A stretch of 64,000 bases of DNA from JACVRN01 sp036403815 (GCA_036403815.1 DASWQH010000010.1:1-64000), one strand, 5' to 3'; positions 25,591 to 35,155 are shown, counted from the first letter of the stretch. The notes: generated by a model from the sequence alone, not told the origin. Program-made: numbers and translations.

Positions 25591-27039
25591 ATGGCGACAC
25601 TGGAGAGAGAAGATATTCAAGGCATCATCCTGAGCGCTTACGCTCACCTACCCTGCGCAGGTTACTTACTCTTTCGCATTGATGACCCGGCAAGAGCGCG
25701 ACAGTGGCTCGCGCGTATTGCCGACGAGATTACTATTGCCGTCGCCAAACAGGATTTGTACTCGCTGAATCTGGCGCTAACCTATGAGGGTCTGCGAGCG
25801 CTCGGACTCGACGCGACTGCTCTGGACACCTTTCCCATCCCCTTTCGCGAAGGAATGCACTCCGACAAGCGCTCTCTTATTCTTGGCGATACGAATGAAA
25901 ACCACCCGTCACAGTGGAAGTGGGGCAACGAACAAAGGAGCGTACACCTGCTGTTGATGGTCTTCGCAGAAGACGAGGCTGCTCTGGAGGCGCAGCTTAA
26001 ACAGAGAACGGACGAGATAGAAGCCTCGCGCGCTCTTTCGATGATTGAGTTCCTTCCAGCGGGTCGTCAGCCCGATAGTCATGAGCACTTCGGCTATGCG
26101 GACGGCATAGGGCAGCCTGTGATTGAGGAGAACGAACATCATGAAAAAAAACAGCGGGCACGCACCGGGCACGCAACGGTAATCAAGGCCGGTGAGTTCA
26201 TTCTAGGCTACGTCAATGAATACGGCATCCCTTCGGTCAGTCCGGTAGTGGCCGCTGCGCTCGATCCTCGCGCGCAACTGCCGGAATACAAAGTACCGGA
26301 AGACCTGCGATTTGCCCGAGAAGACCCCAATCAGAAATTGCATAGTCTGGGCTACAACGGCAGCTATCTTGTCTTTCGTCACCTGCGTCAGAACGTCGCG
26401 GACTTCTGGAACTTCCTTGACGAAGCTACGCGCGATTCCAATAACCGTAGCGACCAACAGGCGCGTGAGCGTCTAGGCGCGAAGTTCGTTGGCCGTTGGC
26501 CGAGCGGCGCTCCGCTCGTCAAATCACCCGCCGCAGATGATGCGGAATTTAAGGATGAGAACAACTTCGGATTTGCTGAAACGGATCGTTATGGCTTCGC
26601 CTGCCCGATAGGCTCGCACATACGCCGTTGTAATCCGCGCGACTCGCTCGGCGACAATCCGGACTCTGCCAGAACAGCAGCCAATCGTCACCGCCTGATG
26701 CGGCGCGGTCGCTCCTACGGTCATCGTATAGCTGACAAAATGGTTGATGATGAACAAGACCGCGGACTCTATTTCATCTGTCTTAACTCTGACATTGAAC
26801 GCCAGTTTGAATTCGTTCAGCAAACCTGGATCAATAACCCGGTCTTCGGCGGACTTGACAACGAGACCGACCCCATTGTCGGCAACCAAGACCCACAGCA
26901 TTGTAGCGGCATGATGACAGTGCAGGATGATCCTTTACGCCAACGCATTCCCAATCTGCATTCCTTTGTCACGGTAAAGGGTGGTGCATACTTCTTTCTG
27001 CCCGGAATCAAAGCTATACGTTACCTCGCCAACCTATAA
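25591..27039 (+). CDS. DyP-type haem peroxidase
   Basis: 482 residues from the ATG at 25591, 10 bases after AAGGAG. Diagnostic features: the GxxDG motif in EHFGYADGIGQPVI (about 168), the proximal His in CPIGSHIRRCNPRDS (about 340), and RRGRSYGHRI with the conserved Arg. The N-terminal half has the ferredoxin-like fold pattern (LREDIQGIILSAY-type start, SLNLALTYEGLRALGL). There is no signal peptide, so it is cytoplasmic or cargo of a compartment; no encapsulin gene is nearby. It oxidises dye-like or phenolic compounds with peroxide. Last gene of the P450 operon. Confidence 0.92.
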   Translation: MATLEREDIQGIILSAYAHLPCAGYLLFRIDDPARARQWLARIADEITIAVAKQDLYSLNLALTYEGLRALGLDATALDTFPIPFREGMHSDKRSLILGDTNENHPSQWKWGNEQRSVHLLLMVFAEDEAALEAQLKQRTDEIEASRALSMIEFLPAGRQPDSHEHFGYADGIGQPVIEENEHHEKKQRARTGHATVIKAGEFILGYVNEYGIPSVSPVVAAALDPRAQLPEYKVPEDLRFAREDPNQKLHSLGYNGSYLVFRHLRQNVADFWNFLDEATRDSNNRSDQQARERLGAKFVGRWPSGAPLVKSPAADDAEFKDENNFGFAETDRYGFACPIGSHIRRCNPRDSLGDNPDSARTAANRHRLMRRGRSYGHRIADKMVDDEQDRGLYFICLNSDIERQFEFVQQTWINNPVFGGLDNETDPIVGNQDPQHCSGMMTVQDDPLRQRIPNLHSFVTVKGGAYFFLPGIKAIRYLANL

Positions 27040-27122
27040 GGTAGCGCTGTTGTTAAGCAGACTACTCTGATCTTATTTATGAATTGTGATTGGTCATAGC
27101 TACCGGGCGGGAAGAATTTGAC

Positions 27123-27190
27123 CAGGCATTCAAGTCTAGCGGATGACATGCAAGCTATTACCGCTCCGGTTGAATGAGTTATTGTGTGCT
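27123..27190 (-). repeat. attC-like repeat, copy 4
   Basis: Minus strand: CACAATAACTCATTCAACCG, then GAGCGGTAATAGCTTGC, then ATCCGCTAGACTTGAATGCC. The left half is almost identical to the copy at 15974-16000, and the right half also agrees (ATCCGC, TTGAATGC). It starts about 20 bases after the stop of the SnoaL-like gene, the expected place for a cassette end. Confidence 0.45.
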
Positions 27191-27209
27191 TGTCATTGCA
27201 TCGAAGCAT

Positions 27210-27674
27210 TTACGAGTTCATGAATTTTTCTAAGCGCGCACGGGCCTGTTTTTGAACTTTTTTTCGTAGCCACGGCGTCCAGCCTAAGAGCAATCCGACC
27301 GGGCCTAAGGCCATCGAACTCCACTTCCAGAAATTGAAGGTGTCTGTGTGTTTTATAATCTTCCCATCTTGAAACTCGAACTCAGCCTCTATCTTGTTAT
27401 GGACTCGCCGCCCGGTAGCAGAAAAATCATATCGAGGTTCCCAATGAGCTTTCCCCATACGCTCATTTGCTTCAACAGCAGCAAATGTGAGGTCAAAGTT
27501 TTTGGCTTGTGAGCATAACATCTTCCACATACTACAGACTTCCGCGTGGGATAAAACCGGGAAGACCGGATCGGAATAATGTATGTCGGGATGGTAACAA
27601 CGTGCCATTGCCTCACCATCCAATCTTTGAAAGGCTGTGTAGAAGGTTTCGATTAGCTCTTCGTTCGGGTGCAT
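27210..27674 (-). CDS. SnoaL/NTF2-like protein
   Basis: 154 residues from the ATG at 27674 (MHPNEELIETFYTAFQRLDG). The opening helix and AMARCYHPDIHYSDPVFPVLS are the standard start of SnoaL-like domains; AVEANERMGKAHWEPRYDFSATGRRVHNKIEAEFEFQDGKIIKHTDTFNFW completes the cone-shaped fold. The tail (ALGPVGLLLGWTPWLRKKVQ) is amphipathic. This fold serves many small-molecule isomerases and polyketide cyclases, and many members have no assigned reaction. It ends close to an attC-like repeat and may be a cassette gene. Confidence 0.8.
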   Translation of the reverse strand: MHPNEELIETFYTAFQRLDGEAMARCYHPDIHYSDPVFPVLSHAEVCSMWKMLCSQAKNFDLTFAAVEANERMGKAHWEPRYDFSATGRRVHNKIEAEFEFQDGKIIKHTDTFNFWKWSSMALGPVGLLLGWTPWLRKKVQKQARARLEKFMNS

Positions 27675-27866
27675 TCGTCGTCTCTCACCTACGGAATTGG
27701 ATGCATTGCCGGTCATCCCTGCGCGTAACGCCCGAGTTGACATGCGCCACGCGAGCAGCATTCAATCTACATCGCAGAGAAGAATTATGAAAGCCTTGCT
27801 ATCGCGGGGTCGGGTTGAGAATTCTAAATCGGTAAAGTAGTCAGATTCATCAGAAGCTGTGTTCAA

Positions 27867-28062
27867 AGTCCCGTAGGGACGACGCGATGATAGCCCAGTG
27901 CTTCAGCGCTGGGAATATGTTGTAGAGAAAAAGAATAGAGTCCCGTAGGGACGACTGAACATTTGCTTCAGTCGTCCCTACGGGACTTAAGAAAACTTCT
28001 CCTTCAATTCTTCCCAGCAATAAATTGCTGGGCTATTATCGCGTCGTCCCTTGCGGGACTTA
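27867..28062. repeat. Palindromic repeat cluster, family A
   Basis: Four copies of AGTCCCGTAGGGACGA, two in each orientation, with two inner copies of a TAGCCCAG-CTGGG stem. The whole 196 bp can fold into one large cruciform-like structure. The same arrangement occurs at 51633-51820. It lies between the SnoaL-like gene and the phosphatase gene. No coding capacity. Confidence 0.8.
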
Positions 28063-28229
28063 AGATGAATCCGGTTTTTCAAACAGCTTCTCAGTAATGA
28101 TGGTGCGCCTTCCGGCAGGCACGCGGATGATTGACTCAGGTCAGCGATTTATTACAATCCGACTGACAGTAAAGATTGTAAGTGTCGGCTTCGGCTGTAA
28201 CCGTAGCGGATCGTCGAAGCTTTACGAAG

Positions 28230-28970
28230 ATGAAAAAAAGAACATTTGCCATCGGCGATATTCACGGTGACATGGAGCATCTGCGTCACCTCTGGTCTAA
28301 GCTGCCGGATTTAACGTCCGGTGACACGGTCGTCTTTCTGGGCGATTACGTTGATCGCGGCCCCGATTCGCGCGGGGTGGTTGAATTCGTACGCCAGCTT
28401 CCCCTGCACACTCCGGCGCGTGTCGTCGCTCTCATGGGCAATCACGAGCAGATACTTTTAGATGCTTACGAGCACGGCAAATGCGACAGCCTCATGCCGC
28501 CCTCGAACGGAGTTTCAGCAACTTACCGCTCATTCAAAGGCGAAGCAGTTGAAGGTGCCGTACAGTTTCAGCAAATGCTTGAGGTGCGCGGCTGGCTGCC
28601 CGCCGATGTCTTTGAGTGGATGAAGTCTTTGCCTCGCTGGTACGAAGACGAGTATGCCATCTACGTACATGCGGGGCTTGAAGGCGAAGGCAAGGTCTGG
28701 TTTCATCCTACGAAATCGGATGAGACGACGCTTCTATGGATGCGTGAGCCTGATTTCTGGACGGGCTACACGGGCAAGCGCATCGTCTTCGGCCATACGG
28801 TGACAAGCTACCTGCCTCTTGACCATCTGGGCTTTATTGAAAAGGTCTTTGACGATAAACAAGACGTATGGTTTCGCGGCGATCTCATAGGCATTGACAC
28901 AGGCTGCGGCAAAGGAGGCTTTCTCTCGGCCATTGAGCTGCCGAGTCTCAACGTTTATGAATCACGCTGA
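28230..28970 (+). CDS. PPP-family serine/threonine phosphatase or Ap4A hydrolase-like phosphoesterase
   Basis: 246 residues from the ATG at 28230 (MKKRTFAIGDIHGD). The metal-binding motifs of PPP phosphatases are all visible: GDIHGD, GDYVDRGPDSRG and GNHEQ in order, then VHAG and IVFGHTVTSY with the later His ligands. This is the single-domain bacterial type, a two-metal enzyme that removes phosphate from proteins or nucleotides. The stop overlaps the antiporter start by 14 bases, so the two are co-translated. An in-frame start upstream (28182) has no ribosome site. Confidence 0.88.
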   Translation: MKKRTFAIGDIHGDMEHLRHLWSKLPDLTSGDTVVFLGDYVDRGPDSRGVVEFVRQLPLHTPARVVALMGNHEQILLDAYEHGKCDSLMPPSNGVSATYRSFKGEAVEGAVQFQQMLEVRGWLPADVFEWMKSLPRWYEDEYAIYVHAGLEGEGKVWFHPTKSDETTLLWMREPDFWTGYTGKRIVFGHTVTSYLPLDHLGFIEKVFDDKQDVWFRGDLIGIDTGCGKGGFLSAIELPSLNVYESR

Positions 28971-30156
28971 TCAGAACTGGTTCGCCCAATTACGCAAGCC
29001 CTCTATCAACTGGCTGCTGGTCGTCGTGCCCGTCGCCATCATCTTGCGGTTTGTTCCGGGGCTACATAATCCCACTGCGCTTTTTATCATCTCCTGTCTG
29101 GCTATCATTCCGCTCGCGGGATTGATGGGGCGAGCTACGGAGCATCTGGCTGACCATCTGGGGCAGGGCATAGGGGGGCTGTTGAACGCCACCTTCGGCA
29201 ACGCAGCCGAGCTTATCATTGCTCTTTTCGCGCTTCGAAAGGGATTGACCGAAGTCGTCAAAGCTTCCATCACAGGCTCAATTATCGGCAATATTCTTCT
29301 AGTCTTGGGCCTCTCGTTTGTATGCGGCGGTGTGAAGTATCGCGAGCAGAAATTCAATCGCACGGCAGCCAGTATCACGGCTACGGCGCTCTCGCTGGCC
29401 GCCATCGCGCTTGTCATCCCAACAGCCTTCCATCATGTCGCGGCAGCAGTCCCCGTAGAGTTTGGCGGCTGGACGCTGCTTAAAGAGCAGCGACTGTCGC
29501 TCGGCATCGCCGTCGTGCTTCTAGTCACCTACATCCTGACGCTTCTGTTTTCGCTGGTGACGCATAAGGACTACTTTATTGGTGAACAGCTACAAGGCTC
29601 TGCCGAAGATGTAGGCGAGGAGTTAGTCAAGAGCGAAGGCCACTCGGCTTCCTGGTCGCGCAGAAAATCAATGCTCGTGCTTCTGGTTGCGACCGCCTTT
29701 GTCGCGCTAATCTCCGAGTTTCTAGTCGGAGCCGTCGAGCAGGCAAGCGAGCAACTGGGACTGACGGAAATGTTCGTAGGCGTTATCGTCGTTGCCATCA
29801 TAGGCAACGCCGCCGAGCACTCGTCTGCCGTCCTGATGGCTATGAGAAACAAGATGGATTTAAGTCTGGGTGTTGCGCTCGGCTCCAGCCTTCAGATTGC
29901 GCTCTTCGTAGCGCCCGTGCTCGTCTTCGCTTCTTATCTATTCGGGCAGCCTATGGATTTGGAATTTACCACGCCGGAGATAATCGCCGTGGTGGTTTCG
30001 ATTTTCATAGTCCATCAGGTCAGCAGCGACGGCGAAAGCAACTGGCTGGAGGGCGCGCAACTGCTCTCGGTCTACGCCATCCTCGCCATCCTCTTTTACT
30101 TCCTGCCGGACGTACAGCTTCTACCGGCGGAGGGAGCGCCAGCACCTTCCCACTGA
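28957..30156 (+). CDS. cax: Ca2+/H+ antiporter, CAX type
   Basis: 399 residues from the ATG at 28957, which overlaps the phosphatase stop. Eleven or so membrane helices with the two internally repeated CAX motifs: LLNATFGNAAELIIALFALRKG in the first half and VVAIIGNAAEHSSAVLMAMRNKMDLSLGVALGSS in the second. The acidic loop in the middle (GSAEDVGEELVKSEGHS) separates the halves. It exports calcium using the proton gradient. Pairing with a phosphatase may point to joint stress or calcium regulation, which is inference. Confidence 0.93.
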   Translation: MNHADQNWFAQLRKPSINWLLVVVPVAIILRFVPGLHNPTALFIISCLAIIPLAGLMGRATEHLADHLGQGIGGLLNATFGNAAELIIALFALRKGLTEVVKASITGSIIGNILLVLGLSFVCGGVKYREQKFNRTAASITATALSLAAIALVIPTAFHHVAAAVPVEFGGWTLLKEQRLSLGIAVVLLVTYILTLLFSLVTHKDYFIGEQLQGSAEDVGEELVKSEGHSASWSRRKSMLVLLVATAFVALISEFLVGAVEQASEQLGLTEMFVGVIVVAIIGNAAEHSSAVLMAMRNKMDLSLGVALGSSLQIALFVAPVLVFASYLFGQPMDLEFTTPEIIAVVVSIFIVHQVSSDGESNWLEGAQLLSVYAILAILFYFLPDVQLLPAEGAPAPSH

Positions 30157-30241
30157 GGAGTCTGTAGAAAGAATTGAGACACATCAGGCATGGAGAATTA
30201 AAGAACCCTCTCCTAACATGAGGCGCGGCATAAAACAAGGA

Positions 30242-30400
30242 AAGCTCCGTAGGAGCCGGATGTTTATAGGCTAGTATGAAATAAATTGAGCTAAGCTCCG
30301 TAGGAGCCGGATGTGTCGCCTCTATTACATGAAGCTCCTACGGAGCTTGAGACTTGGTTGATACTATCGACTATAAACATTTGGCTCCTACGGAGCCTGG
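30242..30400. repeat. Palindromic repeat cluster, family C
   Basis: Two direct copies of AAGCTCCGTAGGAGCCGGAT followed by two inverted copies (GCTCCTACGGAGC), each itself a hairpin. Lies between the antiporter gene and the converging multi-TM gene, so it could also act as a bidirectional terminator. Confidence 0.75.
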
Positions 30401-30438
30401 AACATTGATGATTTGTTTATCTCATGCCTCACGCTCTC

Positions 30439-31662
30439 CTACTGTGCGAACAGGTTCTGACAATCAGCCCTGCTCACAGCATAGCTGCCATCAATCAGTG
30501 ACGGGCGTTCTCTGACGATCAGCTCGACCTCCTGCGGCTCCTCTGCGTACCGGCACACCTCGCGCGCCAACTGCCTGTACACTCTGGTCTCTGGATACGG
30601 CGGCACGTTCAGCTCAGTCATAGACCATTCGTAGAAAGGCAACATCATCTCGCCGCGCCTGGTCTTAAAGACTTGCTGCTGTGCTGTGGCCGGTAGCCTG
30701 TCACGCACACGCTCGCTGATGCGCGCCACCGCGATAGTCGTGTTACCGGAATAGAGCGCCGAAGAGAGATACATGTCCCACCACCCTATGAAGCTCAAGG
30801 CCGGTGCCAGGCCACAGACTACTATCACAGCTTTGGCTGCGTGACTTGAAGGGGTTGCGCCGCGCCACTTCCAGAGTACATGGCAGTTGACGGTGTGTTG
30901 GGAGCGCCAGAAGAGCAACACGACCATGACCATCATGAAGACATTCCATACCCAGACCACGCTGTTGCGCCACGCTGCCACGAGCATGACAAGTACCAGA
31001 AGGTGCATGCAGAGGGCCAGCAGTACTCCCATCCGTCGCGTCTTGCGTACAAGCAGCGCGATGCCTGTAAACGCCTCGCATAAAGCAGCGACGATGCCTA
31101 TGGCTGGCAGGTATGAGACATACGCGGGAGACAAGTGAACGCCTGCTGAGGCTAGAAGCCCCGGCATCACCTCATGGCCGAATGACCAGTTCAGCTTCTG
31201 CGCGCCGCTCCAAAAGTAGAGCATAGCGATGACCAACTGGTTGGCGGCAATAGTCAGCCCGGCGGATTCCTCGTCGTCCTCGCCCGAACGCACGCAGGCC
31301 AGAACTGCCAGCATGATAAGGTACTGGTAGACCCATGGCTGTAGTCTTGTCTGATCCAGTACGACGAGCAGCACGGAGAGCGCCAGCACAGCGACGATGT
31401 AGCGGCGAGGGCGTTTACTTACAGCCGCGAGCACAATGGCTGCTAGCAGCAGGAGCGATAATAGATAATCAGCCGATGACAGAGAGTAGGGAAGGCCGCT
31501 TAGTAGAGGAGCGTGCGGGAAGGTACGCCCGGTGCCGAACCATAATCCCGGCGAGGTCAGCATGCCGCAGGCGTAAGCGCACACCACTGTGACGCGCAGG
31601 TAGTTGAGGCGCGCGGCTGCGCTCTGTGGCAGCAGGGACGCAAAGTAGTCAATGTACCGCAT
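30439..31662 (-). CDS. Polytopic membrane protein, HTTM/DoxX-like
   Basis: 407 residues with about nine membrane helices in the first 280 residues and a soluble C-terminal part (ISERVRDRLPATAQQQVF, EWSMTELNVPPYPETRVYRQ). The segment AMLYFWSGAQKLNWSFG resembles the conserved helix of HTTM/vitamin-K-carboxylase-like and DoxX-like proteins, where the Lys after a Ser-Gly is typical. I am not sure of the exact family. Stands alone, converging on the antiporter gene. Function unknown. Confidence 0.6.
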   Translation of the reverse strand: MRYIDYFASLLPQSAAARLNYLRVTVVCAYACGMLTSPGLWFGTGRTFPHAPLLSGLPYSLSSADYLLSLLLLAAIVLAAVSKRPRRYIVAVLALSVLLVVLDQTRLQPWVYQYLIMLAVLACVRSGEDDEESAGLTIAANQLVIAMLYFWSGAQKLNWSFGHEVMPGLLASAGVHLSPAYVSYLPAIGIVAALCEAFTGIALLVRKTRRMGVLLALCMHLLVLVMLVAAWRNSVVWVWNVFMMVMVVLLFWRSQHTVNCHVLWKWRGATPSSHAAKAVIVVCGLAPALSFIGWWDMYLSSALYSGNTTIAVARISERVRDRLPATAQQQVFKTRRGEMMLPFYEWSMTELNVPPYPETRVYRQLAREVCRYAEEPQEVELIVRERPSLIDGSYAVSRADCQNLFAQ

Positions 31663-31788
31663 CAGATGATTGTCACCCGTAGCGCACGCCGCCCGTCAAC
31701 GCTCGAAGCTTCGGCCACAACTAGACGGCCAAAACGTTCCGAAACTTATCTCCTGTGCGGGCTTGTGGTCGGAGCGGGTCTCAGGCCG

Positions 31789-32295
31789 TCACGTCGGATG
31801 ACCCTGAAGAAATGTGTAAGGGGGAGCGCGGCCAACGGCGGCACGAACGCGGCGAGAGGTCGTAGGAGGCGATAGCCCGGAAGGCTTCGGCGCAGGCTTA
31901 AGGGATGGCGACGCTCGCCGCGACGCTCCTGTCTTAGACTTAGGGTCAGAGATCAGCTTGATCTTGATTTCCGCGTTCCTGTATTCGCCTGTGGTCTCGA
32001 ACACACCTTCATATGTCAGGTAGCCTGCTTTGAGGATTCTAACTATGAAGCGGTGCCGCCCTCTATTCATCAGTAAAGGTGTCCTGCCATCCGGATCAGT
32101 AGCCGAGCTTGCAATCTCCTCGCCCGATTCGTTGTACACGACGGTCGCAGCACCGAACACAGGCTGGTTGGTTTCATCCGTTAGCTCGGCATACATGTAT
32201 ACGGGAGCGGGAACTTGCGCGAAGGACACGCCCGCACACGCCGGAAGAGCGCAAGCCGCTACTGCGCCTATTACCAGGAGCCTGAGCCATCGCAT
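31789..32295 (-). CDS. Secreted protein with carboxypeptidase-regulatory-like beta domain
   Basis: 168 residues from the ATG at 32295 (MRWLRLLVIGAVAACALPAC), chosen because it begins the signal peptide. The mature part resembles one transthyretin-like repeat: ELTDETNQPVFGAATVVYNESGEEI, ATDPDGRTPLLMNRGRHRFIVRILKAGYLTYEGVFE. It ends in a basic Pro/Ser-rich tail. Function unknown; such domains mediate binding at the surface. It lies downstream of the ankyrin gene on the same strand, 135 bases away. Confidence 0.6.
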   Translation of the reverse strand: MRWLRLLVIGAVAACALPACAGVSFAQVPAPVYMYAELTDETNQPVFGAATVVYNESGEEIASSATDPDGRTPLLMNRGRHRFIVRILKAGYLTYEGVFETTGEYRNAEIKIKLISDPKSKTGASRRASPSLKPAPKPSGLSPPTTSRRVRAAVGRAPPYTFLQGHPT

Positions 32296-32430
32296 GGTCT
32301 GTCCCCCTCTCGTCTCGAATGTGTTCGACACCATCATTCGCCTTCGCGCGACTACCTTTGAATTCGCCACGCTTTCAAAAGTTGTGGAACTCGCTCCGCA
32401 GACTTGCGCCAGCTTTCTCTCTCTTTGCCT

Positions 32431-34977
32431 TTACTGCCGCGCCCCGGCTCCCTCAAGCAAGCCTATGATGTTCTGGTTCCCGCTCATCTTAGCCAGTGAC
32501 AAAGCGGTGCGCCCGTCTTTGTCCTTAGCGCCCGTGTCAGCCTTTGCATCGAGCAACGCGCGTATGACTGCCGGGTCTCTGCGCAGAGCATTCTGTACGT
32601 ACTCGTCGCCGCCGGGCAGATATTCCCTGACTGCGGCGATTAAAGCTGTATCGCCGTTTCTGTCTCTGGCATTGACGCGCGCCCCGGCTGCAAGAAGAGC
32701 GCGCACGACACCGGCGTTGCCCGCTTCGCTGACGGCGACGATTAAGGCAGGCCGCCCTTCCTCGTCCACCCCGTTGACGTTCGTTCCGGCAGCTATCAAC
32801 TCTTGAACGACATCGCCGGGGCTATGGCCTGCGGCTCTACTGATGGCGGCCAGCAGGTCTGCCACACGTGGATAGCCGCGTGCGCCGTTGCGCCGACCTG
32901 CGGCGATCATCGCGCGTATGATGGGAAGGCTGTCCGAGACGGGTTTCGTCGCCATGATAGACATAGCCGACTCGCCCGCTTGATTGAGAGTGGTAACTTT
33001 CGCCCCGGCGGCGAGCAATGCTTTGAAGACGGACTCGCTGGGGTAGCTGTAGCCGCGCTGCCTTTCAGAGCTGTACCGCTTTGCCACAACCATCAGAAGG
33101 GTGTCGCCGGAGTCGTTTGCAATGTTGACGTTCGCCCCTGCGGCGAGCAGCGCTTGAATAACCCCTTCTACTCTGCCCGCCATGATAGCCAACATCAAAG
33201 CGGTATCGCCGTTGGGGCCTCTGGCATTCACGTTCGCTTTGGCCTCGATCAGGAAGCGAATCATTTCCTCACTCTGGTTGAGTTGGTAATAAGGGCTGTC
33301 GCTGCGTATCTGGGAAGTGATGGCTGCCATCAGGGGCGTCTGCCCTTTCTGGTTAGGGATGTTGACATCAGCCCTGGCCGCGATTAACAGGCGGGTGACG
33401 GATGGCCGCGAGCCTCCCGCCGAAGTTAAGAGCAAGGCCGTGGCACCCTCTTTGTCGCGCGCGTTAACGTTCACTCCGGCGGCGAGCAGCATCTGTACGA
33501 CCTCGTCGCTGTGGTAGATTATCGCTGCCATCAAAGTCGTTTGCCCCGTAGCATCCGTCGCGTTCACCACAGCCCCGGCAGCGATTAAAGTTCTAATCAC
33601 ACCATCACTGGCCTTTGTCTTAATCGCAAACATCAAAGGCGTCTGCTTCTCCACATCCGTAGCGTTTACATCAGCCCCTGCCTCGATCAAAATTTTAATC
33701 AATCGCACCCTGGCTTCATCTACCTTATTAATATACTCGCCCTCAGAACTCTTGGACGAAGCCAGCATTAAAACGGTTCTACCCTTAGCGTCTCGCTCGT
33801 TTATGTTAGCCCCGGCGGCGATTAAAGCTTTAAAGATACCTTCAAAATCAGAAGGTTGAGTAGTCATCTGGTATCTCTGGTAAGCGTAGAAGCTTCTGTG
33901 CAGGGGCGCGTCGCCTGTGCCATCTTTCTTGTTGGGGTCAGCGCCTGCGGCCAGCAATAACTTGATTACTTCAAGCTGATTCCTGTTCTCCTGCGCCGGA
34001 GTCATAGGAACACCCAGGGTATCAAAACTGGGAATCTCATGAGGGATTAGGGCAATGAGCAGGGGCGTTTCCTTTATGTCACCATATTGCTCGTTGACAT
34101 TCGCCCCGGCTGCAAGCAGTGCTTTCATGCGTTTGACCGAACCCGGCTGCCGCGACCCACTCGCTTCAATCCTGAGCGCCGTAAAGCCGTTCCTGATAGC
34201 GTTGACGTTTGCGCCTGCCGCCAGCAGCGCTTTGATGACTTCGATCTCGGAAGCCTCTGCGGCCTGGCCGCCGATTCGGGGTTCGCTATCGGTCTCGACT
34301 CTCTGGGATGCGATAATCGCGTAAGATATGGTCGAATTGTTCTGCATGTTCACGGCTGCGCCTGCGGCCAGGAGCAACTTGAGGATGCGCAGGTCGCCCG
34401 TCATCACACCTGCATCAATCGCATGAAATACTGCCGTCTCGTTCCAGTTGTACTTGTCAACCCCGTCAGGATTCGCGCCCGCCGCCAGCAGCGCTCTGGC
34501 TATCTGAAGGCGCGCATTCATCTCATCCAGAAGCATCTGGCCGGGCGGCATCCGCCGGATAGTGTTAAAGCCCATGAGGTAACCCCAGATGAATTTATCC
34601 ACGCTGTCCCTGGCATTCACATCCGCCTTTGCCGCCAACAACACCTGAACTGTCTTGACATCGCCCAAATGCGCGGCATGCATCAGGGCGGGCGCGCAGA
34701 ACATATTATTGTTGCGGTAAGAGTCGTAGTTAATCTCAGCCCGTGCGTTCGGACTCACCCCTGCGGCCAGTAACGCTTTTACCCGCACGGAGTCCTTTTG
34801 CTTGATTGCCTCAAACAAATCTTTCTCACGCTCTGTACTCGGGCAAGCGCCCTGCGCCGCAACGCCTGAGCTGGCGGAGGCCATCAGCACCGTCTGAGCA
34901 TGAGTCGGAATCCAGAGGAAGAGCAGGACACAGAAGCAACTAAACTTATAAAGGGCAAGGCTACCGAGTGTTTTCAT
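32431..34977 (-). CDS. Secreted ankyrin-repeat protein
   Basis: 848 residues from the ATG at 34977, which has AAAGG upstream and starts a signal peptide (LYKFSCFCVLLFLWIPTHAQ). The mature protein is almost wholly ankyrin repeats, about eighteen to twenty, with the phrase ALLAAGANVNARD repeated and TPLMAA or TALMLA openings. Ankyrin arrays bind other proteins; a periplasmic or exported location is unusual but known in Acidobacteria and Planctomycetes. Codon-level similarity between repeats suggests expansion by duplication. Partner unknown. Confidence 0.88.
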   Translation of the reverse strand: MKTLGSLALYKFSCFCVLLFLWIPTHAQTVLMASASSGVAAQGACPSTEREKDLFEAIKQKDSVRVKALLAAGVSPNARAEINYDSYRNNNMFCAPALMHAAHLGDVKTVQVLLAAKADVNARDSVDKFIWGYLMGFNTIRRMPPGQMLLDEMNARLQIARALLAAGANPDGVDKYNWNETAVFHAIDAGVMTGDLRILKLLLAAGAAVNMQNNSTISYAIIASQRVETDSEPRIGGQAAEASEIEVIKALLAAGANVNAIRNGFTALRIEASGSRQPGSVKRMKALLAAGANVNEQYGDIKETPLLIALIPHEIPSFDTLGVPMTPAQENRNQLEVIKLLLAAGADPNKKDGTGDAPLHRSFYAYQRYQMTTQPSDFEGIFKALIAAGANINERDAKGRTVLMLASSKSSEGEYINKVDEARVRLIKILIEAGADVNATDVEKQTPLMFAIKTKASDGVIRTLIAAGAVVNATDATGQTTLMAAIIYHSDEVVQMLLAAGVNVNARDKEGATALLLTSAGGSRPSVTRLLIAARADVNIPNQKGQTPLMAAITSQIRSDSPYYQLNQSEEMIRFLIEAKANVNARGPNGDTALMLAIMAGRVEGVIQALLAAGANVNIANDSGDTLLMVVAKRYSSERQRGYSYPSESVFKALLAAGAKVTTLNQAGESAMSIMATKPVSDSLPIIRAMIAAGRRNGARGYPRVADLLAAISRAAGHSPGDVVQELIAAGTNVNGVDEEGRPALIVAVSEAGNAGVVRALLAAGARVNARDRNGDTALIAAVREYLPGGDEYVQNALRRDPAVIRALLDAKADTGAKDKDGRTALSLAKMSGNQNIIGLLEGAGARQ

Positions 34978-35155
34978 CCCGACACACCTTTCTGTCAAAA
35001 CCCTTCGCGACCAAAGAAGCGAGCAGGGCTTACTTGCTTGTTTCTAGAGAGATGCCAAGCCCACTGCGTTTGGTTGTCAATTAGGTACATCTTCTTACGA
35101 GACAATTATTCTTGCCACTTACACAGAAAGGTCTTCCCTGAAAGAAGAGCTGACC

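Noticed and set aside
27867..28062. Repeat cluster A considered as a CRISPR array
   Set aside because: The units are inverted palindromes with no regular spacers of similar length and no cas genes.
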